A DNA stretch of 64,000 nt from Acinetobacter tianfuensis (GTDB taxonomy: Bacteria; Pseudomonadota; Gammaproteobacteria; Pseudomonadales; Moraxellaceae). Where the stretch lies: NCBI RefSeq assembly GCF_003611465.1, contig NZ_RAXV01000010.1, forward strand, positions 1-64,000, in the 5' to 3' direction. The translations under genes and the position numbers were made by a program. Under the pieces are notes generated by a model, which searched no databases, was not told where the DNA came from, and was given only the letters and a program-made list of their open reading frames with translations. This document shows positions 18,206 through 27,433 of the stretch, piece by piece. Positions within the stretch are counted from its first letter, which is position 1. The number at the start of each line of letters is the position of its first letter.

Positions 18206-19642
18206 TTAGGACTGTTTCACCAGCTCAACTCTTCGGTTCAGCGCTTTTCCTGCTTCATCAGCATTTGAAGCTACAGGCTTTTGATCACCAAAGCCTTGCG
18301 CATCTAAGCGCTCAGCTGCAATACCTTGTGCAATCAGGGCATTCACTACAGCCTGCGCACGCGCATTAGATAATGTTAAATTTTGCTGTGCTTGGCCAGT
18401 GCTGTCTGTATGTCCATAGATATGCAGCTTTAAAGCTGGATCTTGTTTCATCAGCGCTGTGACTTCTGCTAATTGCGTTTTGGAGCTGTCTAAAATCAAC
18501 GCTTTATTGCTGTCAAAATTAACCTGAATATTCACTTTATTATTTTCATCCAGCTGCTCTTTTAATTTCGCAGCAGACATAGCCAGCGTATCAAGCTGTT
18601 TTTCTGCAAGCACCCATAGCCCTACACTGCCCTGCGAACCAGCCGCATATTGGAACCAGACTTTTTGGCCGTCTTTATCTAAAACATAGACATGCAGCGG
18701 AGCACTGTACAAACCCGCAGTGGCATAATAATGATCTTCCATAAATTTTTTCATTTCTGGACTCAAATTTTCAGCTGCAATATGCATCTCTGACACTTTT
18801 TGAGCACCTAAGTTTTGCATCGCAGTTTGAAAATAGCGCGTCATTTCCAATGCGCTGCCCTGTTCTTTCTGCTTGGGCTCTATGCCAGCAGAAAATAAGC
18901 GGCCTGAAAGCAGCTGCCATGTGTTTCCATTCCATACAGGCACATTTTCATTTTCAGCTGTTTTTTGCCCTCGGTATTGATAATGCTTTGGCAGCTGGAT
19001 AAAAGGAAAGGCATCCTGAACAGCCGCCGTATGCTGAAGAGCCGCAGACTCACTGACCAGCAGACCTGCACTATCTGTATTATTTTGTGTCAGCTGCACC
19101 CAAACTGTCCGCTCAGGCTGGCGAATGACATAAGTATGCACAGGGTACTCATAAATACCACCAATCCCCTCATAAAAATTAGACAGATAGTCTTTGTCAA
19201 AGCCTTTAACCCACTCCAGCGGAATTTGTGACTTTGTCAGTCTGAGTCCGCCAACTGACGTAATATAGGACTCTATACTGCGCTGAATCGCATCAAAACT
19301 GCCTTGCTGCCCCTGCAGCGGTCTAATGCCTGTGCTGTAAACTTTGCCTTCTATCTGTTCAATACTTGCCCCAGTCCAATACGGCACAATTTCCAAAGCT
19401 GAATGCTGCGGCTTATATACCTCATACCCCTGCGGCATGCCTATAAACGGAAATGCCCCTAACTGGGCTTTAGACAGCGGAATATCATCCAGCTTGAAGG
19501 AATCAGTACTTTGTTCACTCACTGCCGGCTGCTGCACAGTTTCTGCCGCTGACCTCTCATCCTCAGCCGGTTTGCTGCAGGCTGTTAAACACCCTGTAAC
19601 AAGCAAAAGTATTGTAAATTTTGTCCATTTATATTTATGCAT
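18206..19642 (-). CDS. OmpA-family lipoprotein with duplicated N-terminal domain
   Basis: An outer-membrane or periplasmic lipoprotein: signal peptide with lipobox LTAC (Cys22) and a C-terminal OmpA/MotB peptidoglycan-binding domain from about residue 370 (VNFDSNKALI, LHIYGHTDSTGQAQQN, LSNARAQAVVNAL, GKALNRRVEL). The region between holds two diverged copies of a module of about 140 residues, near 62-200 and 209-348. Each copy opens with AFPFI, then VPYW or VPVW, YSTGI or FSAGI, and VHTYVI or LHVYVL before a W-x-Q or W-F-Q strand. It probably links the envelope to peptidoglycan; the module's ligand is unknown. Confidence 0.85.
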   Translation of the reverse strand: MHKYKWTKFTILLLVTGCLTACSKPAEDERSAAETVQQPAVSEQSTDSFKLDDIPLSKAQLGAFPFIGMPQGYEVYKPQHSALEIVPYWTGASIEQIEGKVYSTGIRPLQGQQGSFDAIQRSIESYITSVGGLRLTKSQIPLEWVKGFDKDYLSNFYEGIGGIYEYPVHTYVIRQPERTVWVQLTQNNTDSAGLLVSESAALQHTAAVQDAFPFIQLPKHYQYRGQKTAENENVPVWNGNTWQLLSGRLFSAGIEPKQKEQGSALEMTRYFQTAMQNLGAQKVSEMHIAAENLSPEMKKFMEDHYYATAGLYSAPLHVYVLDKDGQKVWFQYAAGSQGSVGLWVLAEKQLDTLAMSAAKLKEQLDENNKVNIQVNFDSNKALILDSSKTQLAEVTALMKQDPALKLHIYGHTDSTGQAQQNLTLSNARAQAVVNALIAQGIAAERLDAQGFGDQKPVASNADEAGKALNRRVELVKQS

Positions 19643-19731
19643 ATTGAACTCTTGATCATGTTATCTTTCAGTCAATATACATTAAAATGCGATTTTTTCG
19701 CATAAATACACATATAAATTTATACAGCAAA

Positions 19732-19766
19732 TAAAAAAGCAGGACAAACCATTTGATTTTCCTGCT
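19732..19766 (-). terminator. Terminator of wrbA
   Basis: On the minus strand the arms AGCAGGA and TCCTGCT enclose a loop of about 15 bases, and the stem is followed by a run of six Ts. Confidence 0.8.
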
Positions 19767-19790
19767 CTTATAAATGCAATCAATAGCCTT

Positions 19791-20390
19791 TTACAATGCT
19801 TCGCTCAGCTTTTTCACCACTTCTGCCAACCGTCCGCCTTGAGCTTCGCATAGAATTTTTTCATCTTGGCTAATCCCTAAATCATGGCGCGGCCCGCTGA
19901 CATGGCTTGCACCATAAGGTGTCCCGCCAGTTTTAGTATTTGACAGCGCAGGTACAGCATTGCTTAACCCCATAATCATCATGCCATGATGAAATAACGG
20001 CGGGAGCATGGTCAGTAAAGTGCTTTCCTGACCGCCATGCATTGAACCGGATGAAGTAAATACACATGCTGGCTTGCCGTGCAATGCGCCGTTCAGCCAA
20101 AGGCTGGTTGTTTGATCGAGGAAATACTTCATTTCAGAAGCCATATTGCCAAAACGTGTCGGTGAGCCCAGTGCAAGGCCTGCACAATTTGCCAGCTCAT
20201 CTAATGTGCAGTAAATGTCGCCCTCTGCCGGAATACTCGGCGCTGCAACCTCTACAGCCGTTGCCAAATTTGGCACTGTGCGGATTTTCACCCTGACGCC
20301 TTCTGCCTCAATGCCGTTGGCAATCAGGTGCGCCATTTCCTTGGTTGAGCCATACTTGCTGTAATACAGAACTAAAACATAAGGTTGCAT
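19791..20390 (-). CDS. wrbA: NAD(P)H:quinone oxidoreductase, WrbA family
   Basis: A flavodoxin-like FMN enzyme that reduces quinones by two electrons, limiting redox cycling. The FMN phosphate loop is YYSKYGSTKEMA near the N-terminus. The flavin-binding segments SPTRFGNMASEMKYFLDQT and TSSGSMHGGQESTLLTMLPPLFHHGM are characteristic of WrbA. At 199 residues it has normal length. A terminator follows; the gene is divergent from yihY and monocistronic. Confidence 0.94.
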   Translation of the reverse strand: MQPYVLVLYYSKYGSTKEMAHLIANGIEAEGVRVKIRTVPNLATAVEVAAPSIPAEGDIYCTLDELANCAGLALGSPTRFGNMASEMKYFLDQTTSLWLNGALHGKPACVFTSSGSMHGGQESTLLTMLPPLFHHGMMIMGLSNAVPALSNTKTGGTPYGASHVSGPRHDLGISQDEKILCEAQGGRLAEVVKKLSEAL

Positions 20391-20506
20391 GATTTTTGAT
20401 GAATAATAGGTAAAAATTAAACTATACGGTATTTTTCTATTTTTTTCGTTAAGCTTAGTAGTGAAAAGTTAAAAATGATGATTAAAAAGAATTGAGGCTT
20501 TGAAAT

Positions 20507-21760
20507 ATGACAGCAGGTTTTCTAAAAAAACTGCCCTTTTATGATAAAAAATGGTTTCAGTTTGTTTTATTCGTTATTCGGCGTTTTGAAGCAGACCGCT
20601 GCCGTGAGCAAGCAGGCTCTCTGACGTACACCACACTGTTTGCCGTTGTGCCTATGCTGACGGTCTTTCTGGTGATTATCTCGTCCATCCGTGCGCTGGA
20701 ACCTGCCAGACAGCAGCTGCAACTGCTGATCTACAGCAATTTCCTGCCCAAAACCACCATTGCATTTGATAAAGCGCTGAATGCCTTTACTGACAAATCC
20801 AGTAATTTAACTGTGATAGGTATTTTGTTCCTCTTTGTTACCACAGTCATGATGCTGACCAGTATTGAAACTGTCTTTAACCGCATCTGGCGTGTAAAAG
20901 AAACCCGCGGCGGCATTTTAGGCTTTATGCGCTACTGGACCATCATTTCTTTGGGCCCGATTCTTCTTGGCAGCGCTTTTGTGATTTCATCAACTGTTGC
21001 ATCGATGAATGTCCTAAGCAATAACTTTGCTGGCTATGAGCTGAATGGCGCATTTATTTTATGGCTCATTTCATTTTCACTCACTGTCATTGGCTTTTTT
21101 ATTTTAAATTGGACCATTCCAAACCGCACAGTGCCCATTAAAGCGGCCCTGATTGCAGGCTTATTCAGCGCCACTGTTTTCGAACTGCTGAAAAATCTGT
21201 TCGGTTTTGTTATGACAAACTTCACCAGCTATGAAATCGTATACGGCGCTTTTGCCGCGGTTCCTATTTTCCTGCTGTGGATTTTCCTGTCTTGGAATAT
21301 TGTACTGCTGGGAGTGGAAATCAGCTACGCGCTCACAGCATTTGATGCAGACTCCAGCAAAGAGCGTAAGCGCCATCCTGTCATCATGCTGATGGATTTA
21401 CTGGAGCTGTTTTATCATAAGCAGAAAGTCGGCGGCAGTGTCAGTGAAGCAGAGGCGCTGGAAGTACTGGGCCGTGATGAAATCGGGCGCTGGCCAAACT
21501 ACGTGCAGATGCTGGAAAAACAAAACTTGATTAAGCGCACCGATGACAATAACTACGTTCTGATACGCAATTTGGCACAAGTCGATTTTTGGAGCTTTTA
21601 TTCTCAGCTGCCCTATCCGCTGCCGCATAGAAAAGATATCGGCAATGTCCATGCAGATGATGTCTGGATGGAGAAAATTGGCCCTGCACTGATTGAATCA
21701 GACGACTATCTGGCGGCCAAACTGGCTATACCGCTTTCCACCATTTTAGAATCTAAATAA
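20507..21760 (+). CDS. YihY/virulence factor BrkB family inner-membrane protein
   Basis: An integral membrane protein of the YihY/BrkB family. The family signature RCREQAGSLTYTTLFAVVPMLTVFLVI is near the N-terminus, followed by about six hydrophobic segments up to FLSWNIVLLGVEISYAL. The last 130 residues form a soluble domain with a winged-helix-like YHKQKVGGSVSEAEALEVLGRDE stretch, which is usual for the longer members. Older annotations called it RNase BN, which is incorrect. Its physiological role is unknown. Confidence 0.9.
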   Translation: MTAGFLKKLPFYDKKWFQFVLFVIRRFEADRCREQAGSLTYTTLFAVVPMLTVFLVIISSIRALEPARQQLQLLIYSNFLPKTTIAFDKALNAFTDKSSNLTVIGILFLFVTTVMMLTSIETVFNRIWRVKETRGGILGFMRYWTIISLGPILLGSAFVISSTVASMNVLSNNFAGYELNGAFILWLISFSLTVIGFFILNWTIPNRTVPIKAALIAGLFSATVFELLKNLFGFVMTNFTSYEIVYGAFAAVPIFLLWIFLSWNIVLLGVEISYALTAFDADSSKERKRHPVIMLMDLLELFYHKQKVGGSVSEAEALEVLGRDEIGRWPNYVQMLEKQNLIKRTDDNNYVLIRNLAQVDFWSFYSQLPYPLPHRKDIGNVHADDVWMEKIGPALIESDDYLAAKLAIPLSTILESK

Positions 21761-21771
21761 TGCATTCAAAG

Positions 21772-21798
21772 AAAAGCCTGCGTTCAGCAGGCTTTTTT
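21772..21798. terminator. Bidirectional terminator yihY / EamA transporter
   Basis: Ten-base arms AAAAGCCTGC and GCAGGCTTTT around a five-base loop, with a T run on the plus strand; convergent genes lie on both sides. Confidence 0.92.
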
Positions 21799-21811
21799 AC
21801 AGCATAAGGTT

Positions 21812-22732
21812 TTATGCGCTTTCAATAACTTTTTTCCGTCCCGCCAAACTCACAGTCAGCACGCCTGCCATGACCATAAGCGTGCCCGCGATAAATGCCT
21901 GCTCTAAAGGCTCATCTAAAATAAGCACACCAAAGGCTATGCCGAACAAGGGTGTCAAAAACGAAAAGACGCCAAGGCGGGAAGCCAAATAGCGTTTCAG
22001 CAGCCAAAACCAAATCAGATAGCTGGCAAATGAAATCAATAAGGCATGAAACAGCAGGCTGCTGATCGTGACTGCTGTCCAGTAGACATGACTTTGACCC
22101 AATAGAAATGCCATCGGCAGCAGCACAGCAAAACCGCCAAACAGCTGATAAAACAAAGTTTGTGTTGCGGGCGCTTCAGATAAATTGGTCAGACGTACCG
22201 CAATCGTTGTCGCCGCCCAAAACACGCCCGCCCCCAAAGCCAGCAGATCACCTAAGATCATTTGTCCAAGGTCTTGCTCCACAGCCTCTGCGCCTCGCCC
22301 CATAAAAGTCACGACAATGCCGAAAAAAGCAAGAAGAATGCCGCTCCATTGTTTCCACGTCAGATGTTCAGCAGGCAATTTCCAGTGCAGCCCCAAGGCC
22401 ACAAATATCGGCGCGGTGTACAGCAGCACCACCGCATGAGATGCTGAGGTTAAGCGCAGCGCTTCACTCAGCAGGCAAAATTCAATAGCAAACAATAAGC
22501 CAACCAAAGCGCCGGGCACGCGGTATTGCTTAGACCACAATGACTGACCTTGCGCCAATTTAATTAAAGGAAAAACCAGCAAAGCTGACAGCCCTGAACG
22601 CAGCGCCATTTGCATCATGGGCGCAATATCAGCAGCGGCCAGTTTTACAACCACCTGCTGCAGTCCCCAAAAAATGCATAACACAAACATAATAGAAGAT
22701 GCTTTTGCATCTAAAGCCTGACGAACTTGCAC
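21812..22732 (-). CDS. EamA/DMT family transporter (intact copy)
   Basis: An inner-membrane transporter of the drug/metabolite superfamily with ten predicted membrane helices arranged as two EamA repeats. The first repeat ends in SASHAVVLLYTAPIFVALGLHWKLP and the second in RLGVFSFLTPLFGIAFGVLILDEPL. The substrate is unknown; relatives export amino acids or metabolites. The C-terminus VMAGVLTVSLAGRKKVIESA is the complete family end and serves as a reference for the neighbouring paralogue, which is shifted there. It lies 54 bases downstream of that paralogue on the same strand. Confidence 0.9.
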   Translation of the reverse strand: MQVRQALDAKASSIMFVLCIFWGLQQVVVKLAAADIAPMMQMALRSGLSALLVFPLIKLAQGQSLWSKQYRVPGALVGLLFAIEFCLLSEALRLTSASHAVVLLYTAPIFVALGLHWKLPAEHLTWKQWSGILLAFFGIVVTFMGRGAEAVEQDLGQMILGDLLALGAGVFWAATTIAVRLTNLSEAPATQTLFYQLFGGFAVLLPMAFLLGQSHVYWTAVTISSLLFHALLISFASYLIWFWLLKRYLASRLGVFSFLTPLFGIAFGVLILDEPLEQAFIAGTLMVMAGVLTVSLAGRKKVIESA

Positions 22733-22786
22733 TGCGCTGATCCTTAAAAAATGCCGCGCTACCTTAACATTTTGCCGGCCTGGAAC

Positions 22787-23773
22787 CTACTTGAATCTGA
22801 TGTTGAATTTCACATTCAAAATACACCCGCAGCTTAGCTTACTGCTGTCTGCAGCCCGAGCCATTTTCTCAGCCGCCCATGTAGGCTGACCGTCACGCCC
22901 CCCCGCCATGACCAAAGCAGTACCTAATATAAAACTTAGCTCAATACATTCATTTAAAAAGATCACGCCGAAAATCATGCCAAAAATAGGTGTTAAAAAT
23001 GAAAATACGCCTAAGCTATTCGCTAAATATTTTCGCAGCAGCCAAAACCACAGCATCAAGCTGAAAAAGGACATAATAAACACATTAAAAATAGTGCTGC
23101 TGACCGCGGCAAAACCCCAGTGAATTGCACTCTGTCCAGTCTGTCCAGTCCAATATGCGATCGGTATTAAAATAATAAAACTGCCGAACAGCTGATAAAA
23201 CAAGGTCTGTGTCGGATGCGCATCGCTCAGCCGCGTCAGGCGCAGTGAAATGGTCGTCAGCGCCCATATTACACCTGCCAGCAGTGCTAAAAAATCTCCC
23301 AGCAAGGCTTGATTTCCAGCGCTGAACGGATCTTTACGGCCTATAAACGACAATACAATTCCTGAAAATGCAATGAAAATCCCTGCCCATTGAATCCGTG
23401 TCAGCCGTTCTGCCGGCAATTTCCAATGCAGTCCAAGGGCAACAAAGATCGGGGCGGTATACAGCAGCACAACAGTATGCGACGCGGTGGTATAACGCAG
23501 CGCCGCAGCGACAAATATAAATTCAGCAGAAAATAAAAGGGCTAACCAAATGCCGGGAAGCAAATAGTCTTTCGTATATAAATGCGTACCTTTGTTCAGC
23601 GGTATTAATGACAAAACCAGCAGCGCAGACAAACCTGAACGGATCGCGATTTGCATGACAGGAGAAATATCTGGCGCAGCCCATTTCAGCACCGCCTGCT
23701 GTATCCCCCAGATCATGCACAATAAAATCATCCAGCCAGATGCCTGCACATCCAGCGCTTTGCGCTGTTCCAC
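22787..23773 (-). CDS. EamA/DMT family transporter (paralogue, C-terminus frameshifted)
   Basis: A tandem paralogue of the gene at 21812, sharing long identical stretches such as VVLLYTAPIFVALGLHWKLPAE and TQTLFYQLFG, with ten predicted helices. After VMAG the frame diverges into a non-homologous tail. A C7 run at 22898-22904 lies exactly there. Removing one base restores VTVSLHGRLRKWLGLQTAVS, which matches the paralogue's VLTVSLAGR, and ends at a TAA at 22834-22836. The core transporter should survive, with a tail longer than normal. It is divergent from an AraC-type gene that also has a homopolymer shift. Confidence 0.85.
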   Translation of the reverse strand: MEQRKALDVQASGWMILLCMIWGIQQAVLKWAAPDISPVMQIAIRSGLSALLVLSLIPLNKGTHLYTKDYLLPGIWLALLFSAEFIFVAAALRYTTASHTVVLLYTAPIFVALGLHWKLPAERLTRIQWAGIFIAFSGIVLSFIGRKDPFSAGNQALLGDFLALLAGVIWALTTISLRLTRLSDAHPTQTLFYQLFGSFIILIPIAYWTGQTGQSAIHWGFAAVSSTIFNVFIMSFFSLMLWFWLLRKYLANSLGVFSFLTPIFGMIFGVIFLNECIELSFILGTALVMAGGRDGQPTWAAEKMARAADSSKLSCGCILNVKFNIRFK

Positions 23774-23877
23774 GGCTATTGCTCAAATTCAAAAGTGACT
23801 GCTACTATAAACTTGGCAGAAATATGAGATATAACGTAAAACAGACAAGCTATCATTTTATTCAGGCAATTTGAGCT

Positions 23878-24700
23878 ATGGGAAAATCATCTGCGCTGCA
23901 GCGCCAAACAGGCTTGCAGCTGCCAACAAATGACCAAATTTCCAGCGCGTTATGGATCAGCTTCCGAGATGATCCCGCGCAGTCCGTCTATCCCCAGCAT
24001 GGTCATGAGTGGGGCGAGTTTATTTATGCGTTCAAAGGCATTATGGAAATCAATATTGCGCAGATTGACTATATTACGCCGCCGCCCTATGGCATTTGGC
24101 TGCCGCCCAATTTACAGCATAGCGGGCTGAACCGTACCTCGGTTTCACACGGCACTTTGTATATACACGAAAGCTTGTGCGCTGCATTGCCTAAACAAGC
24201 TGGTATTTTATTAAATTCACCTTTGGTTTCCGCGCTGTTTGAACATTTGCGGCAGCAGCCAAGCCATGAACCGACAGCTGAACATCAGCGCCTGCTGCAA
24301 GTGCTGCTGGATCAGCTGAAACAAGCCAAATTGGTCAGCAGCTATCTGCCGCATTCGGAGCATCCCGCGCTGCAGCAAATTTTGACTCATCTGCATCAGC
24401 ATCCCGCAGATTTAACATCAATGTCTGAGCTGAGCAAAAAAAATAGGCAATATGACCGAACGCACCCTTGCCCGCTTATGCCAAAAAGAGCTGGGCATGT
24501 CATTGCATGAATGGCGCCAGCGGCTCAAAGTTATTAAAGCCATGAGTATGCTGAACGAAGCAAAGACTGTAGAAAATATTGCGCTGGATTTAGGCTATGC
24601 CATTGCATCGGCCTTTATTAATATGTTTAAACGCTGGATGCATTTCACACCTGATCAGTTCCGCAAAATGCAGAACAGTACAGAGATGCATGCCAACTAA
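23878..24700 (+). pseudogene. AraC-family transcriptional regulator, split by a one-base shift
   Basis: The first frame (23878-24510) encodes a cupin-type AraC ligand domain (HGHEWGEFIYAFKGIMEI, PPPYGIWLPPNLQHSGLN) and linker. The second (24452-24700) encodes the DNA-binding domain (MTERTLARLCQKELGMSLHEW, then ENIALDLGYAIASAFINMFKRW and FTPDQFRK). The frames join at an A8 run, 24436-24443: dropping one A gives LSKKIGNMTERTLARL, the normal helix-turn-helix context. As written the regulator is broken, because its first product lacks the HTH. It probably controlled the divergent EamA transporter. The cause may be true inactivation, slippage or a sequencing error. Confidence 0.87.
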
Positions 24701-24723
24701 ATACCATTAAGCTCAAGACATAA

Positions 24724-24749
24724 AAAAGGACCGCAAGTGCAGTCCTTTT
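24724..24749. terminator. Bidirectional terminator araC-like / fumarylacetoacetase-family gene
   Basis: Arms AAAAGGAC and GTCCTTTT; the inner GCA/TGC can extend the stem past one mismatch. It has a T6 run on the minus strand and T4 on the plus strand, between convergent genes. Confidence 0.85.
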
Positions 24750-24763
24750 CGATCATCAATACA

Positions 24764-25405
24764 TTATTTGACAAAAGCAGACCAGACAAATTGCTGGGTT
24801 TTGCCTTGCAGTGTCATTTTCAGCTGTTCACCAGAATGCAGCGCCCCTACACCAGCAGGCGTACCCGTCATCACCACGTCGCCAGCTTCCAGTGTAAAGA
24901 CTTGGCTGATCTCCGCCAATAATGTGCCGACATCAAAAATCAGCAACGCAGTATCCCCTTTTTGACGCAGCTCATCATTTACATGCAGCGTATAGTGCAC
25001 ATCATTCCAGTCATTCACAACGTCTGAAACATCGACCCAGTCTGCCAAAATACATGAACCGTCATACGCTTTAGAACGTTCCCAAGGCTGACCCTTTTTC
25101 TTCAAATCATCCTGTAAATCGCGCAGTGTCAAATCCAGACCTAAAGTCACGGCGTCTACCGCCTGCAAGGCCTTTTGCGGATCCGTTTCCGCCTTGAGCG
25201 TCTGACCTATACGCAAGCTCAGCTCGCATTCATAATGGCAGCTGCCCAGCGCCTGATTCCATTCAATACCCGCATCTAATGCAGACAGCGCACTTGGCGG
25301 CTTAATAAACAGAACAGGACGATCAGGAATAGCATTACCCAGTTCTTTTGCATGATCTGCATAACTGCGGCCGACACAAACAATTTTTGATGGACGTATC
25401 GTCAT
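24764..25405 (-). CDS. Fumarylacetoacetate hydrolase family protein (YcgM-like)
   Basis: A cytosolic hydrolase or decarboxylase of the FAH superfamily, 213 residues, the single-domain size of YcgM/FAHD1-like enzymes that act on acylpyruvates or oxaloacetate. Metal-binding and catalytic motifs are CVGRSYADHAKELG at the N-terminus, HYECELSLRIG (the acidic metal ligands), LDLTLRDLQDDLKKKGQPWERSKAYDGS and VVMTGTPAGVG. The substrate cannot be fixed from sequence. It starts about 26 bases after the YcxB-like gene on the same strand and may be co-transcribed with it. Confidence 0.9.
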   Translation of the reverse strand: MTIRPSKIVCVGRSYADHAKELGNAIPDRPVLFIKPPSALSALDAGIEWNQALGSCHYECELSLRIGQTLKAETDPQKALQAVDAVTLGLDLTLRDLQDDLKKKGQPWERSKAYDGSCILADWVDVSDVVNDWNDVHYTLHVNDELRQKGDTALLIFDVGTLLAEISQVFTLEAGDVVMTGTPAGVGALHSGEQLKMTLQGKTQQFVWSAFVK

Positions 25406-25431
25406 GATCTTCCCTTTTACTTAATCAATAT

Positions 25432-25944
25432 TCACTTTTTCTTAAAGGTATTTTCAAAGATGCTTTGATCTGCAGGACTTGCAAATGCGCGCTTGGGAAT
25501 AATCACCACTGTGCGGTTTTTCATTTCCAGCATATAAGTCAGTTTGCCTGCGGCAAACACAGCAACATCTGCATAGTTGAAAACATTTTTACGTTCATTG
25601 GCAAAAAGCTCACCATGGTCTTGGAACAAATCAATGCCTTGTTCACTTTTACCAAATTGATATTTGATAAACTGGCGTTTAAACATCATCGGCAAGAACC
25701 AATAGCGCATCACCAGCTGCATCGCCAAGAAAAATACACCTAATGCAACATAGTAACGGCCAACGCCGCTAAAGCCCAATGAAATCCCCCAAATAATGAT
25801 TCCGATACTGATCAGCGGGGTAATAAAACGGGTAAATTGCTTTTTGCCAAAGGTTGCTAAAGCGAAGCCATCTTGTGACTCTTCTAAATTTAGGGTGTAT
25901 CGCAGCGATAATGCGGGTTTAATCTCTGACATCTTCACATGCAC
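25432..25944 (-). CDS. YcxB-like family membrane protein
   Basis: A 170-residue protein with two adjacent hydrophobic helices (ITPLISIGIIIWGISLGF, YYVALGVFFLAMQLVM) followed by a soluble beta domain with GIDLFQDHGELFANERKNVFNYADVAVFAAGKLTYML and VVIIPKRAF, the YcxB-like C-terminal pattern. The family's function is unknown. The second Met (25932, MSEIKPALS) is an alternative start; neither has a strong ribosome-binding site. It precedes the fumarylacetoacetase-family gene by 26 bases. Confidence 0.8.
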   Translation of the reverse strand: MHVKMSEIKPALSLRYTLNLEESQDGFALATFGKKQFTRFITPLISIGIIIWGISLGFSGVGRYYVALGVFFLAMQLVMRYWFLPMMFKRQFIKYQFGKSEQGIDLFQDHGELFANERKNVFNYADVAVFAAGKLTYMLEMKNRTVVIIPKRAFASPADQSIFENTFKKK

Positions 25945-26095
25945 TTCAAAATATAAATTGAGCTAGATATTACACCAGATATAGTCATTCATATGCTTTT
26001 TTGCCGTCATAAATACACACAGCTGCGCTATTCTTTTCATAAAAAATACGCTACAACTGCCAGCAAATAAGAAAATGCACACCACAGGAAGTTTG

Positions 26096-27400
26096 ATGCA
26101 GCCAATTAAAATAAAATCCGTTTTACTGCTGTCCTGCGTACTGCTGTCTTTGCCCGTTCAGGCCAAGCTGACTGCATGGACACCGCAGATCCCCAGCGCA
26201 CTTGCCCACTTTCAGCAAGATCCGCATGCGCTGGCAGCTCTGACAGGCAACACCATTATAATTTATGCGCATCCTGCACAGCAGATCCAGCTTCCAACCT
26301 TCACAGCAGCAAAAAAAGTAAGCGGAAAATATTACAGCGCATCTGTCGTCCTGCCAGCATCCAGCAGTCAAGTCAGCCGTCTGCTGCTGAATTACTCCAA
26401 CTATGCAGGACTATTTCCGACACTAAAACAGGCTAAAGTCATTGAGAAGCAAGGTAATATCAGCCAAGTGAAATACAATGTGCATGTGCCTGCTCCCATT
26501 CCAGTATTGAATTTCCGTGAAACGGTCATCATGCAGCATCAAGCAGAAGGCAACAGTATTTCAACCTTGATTTTAGATGCACCGATTCCCTATGGCGCTG
26601 GCAAACTGGAATGGTTTGAACTCAGTGCAAATCAAACCCTAGTGACCATTACCCAGTGGGGGGACTTAAATCAGCCCAAAGGCTTCTTATTCAGTAAAAT
26701 TTTAAATGCCATCCCAGATGCCAAACTCGGCATTCCAGCAGGTACAAACGCATTTTTACTGGAAGCGCTGCAGCGGCGCTTTAAACCCGCCGCAGCGCAG
26801 CAGCTCAGTGCAGGCGCTTTACCCCATTCAGGTCTAGATCCAGCAGAAGAACAAAAAATTGCTCAACTCAGTCAGCTTTCGCAAGAGCCGGTCAGTTTTG
26901 TCTTGCCTGCCAGCAATATGCCCTATGCCCGCGGCATGGAAAAAATGCGTTTCAGCACCAGCTACCAATACTATGCACAAAGCCCTGCTCAGCTGCAGAA
27001 ATGGTTAAGCCCGCCTGCTTTTCAGCGTTTATTTCCAAATCAGATTAAAAGTGTGCAAATCCGCAACCTAGATGCCAAACAAATGGATGCGCAATTTAAT
27101 GTGTCCGTTGGACTCGGCGTTATTAATATCCCTTTTAATTTTAAAATGCGTTTTAATTTTAGCAGCGACTGGAAGAATAGTTTTGCAGCCAATGGCGGCG
27201 ACCTGAAGTATGTGCGCGGCGCTATGGAACTGACACCCTGCAAACAAGGCGCACTGCTGAAAATGACCAGTGCGATGAAAATAGATGATCAAGCGCCATT
27301 TTTACTGCGCGCAATGCGCAGTGTGCCCTATCATGAAATGATTCCAGCCTTAGGCGGCAATACGGTATTCAGTTTGAAAGTAAAACAAAAAGCAAGCTAA
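26096..27400 (+). CDS. Exported protein with two SRPBCC-like domains
   Basis: A signal peptide (VLLLSCVLLSLPVQA) precedes two START/SRPBCC-like segments. The first, about residues 70-220, includes SASVVLPASSSQVSRLLLNYSNYAGLFP, KYNVHVPAPIPVLNFRETV and WGDLNQPKGFLFSKIL. The second, about residues 290-425, includes KMRFSTSYQYYAQSPAQLQKWLSPPAFQRLFP and FNFKMRFNFSSDW. Such folds bind hydrophobic ligands, so a periplasmic lipid or polyketide-like ligand is plausible. The frame opens at 26075, but an AGGA site correctly placed before 26096 decides the start. Confidence 0.8.
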   Translation: MQPIKIKSVLLLSCVLLSLPVQAKLTAWTPQIPSALAHFQQDPHALAALTGNTIIIYAHPAQQIQLPTFTAAKKVSGKYYSASVVLPASSSQVSRLLLNYSNYAGLFPTLKQAKVIEKQGNISQVKYNVHVPAPIPVLNFRETVIMQHQAEGNSISTLILDAPIPYGAGKLEWFELSANQTLVTITQWGDLNQPKGFLFSKILNAIPDAKLGIPAGTNAFLLEALQRRFKPAAAQQLSAGALPHSGLDPAEEQKIAQLSQLSQEPVSFVLPASNMPYARGMEKMRFSTSYQYYAQSPAQLQKWLSPPAFQRLFPNQIKSVQIRNLDAKQMDAQFNVSVGLGVINIPFNFKMRFNFSSDWKNSFAANGGDLKYVRGAMELTPCKQGALLKMTSAMKIDDQAPFLLRAMRSVPYHEMIPALGGNTVFSLKVKQKAS

Positions 27401-27433
27401 GATTTAGACTTATTTTAGATATTTCAAACGCAA

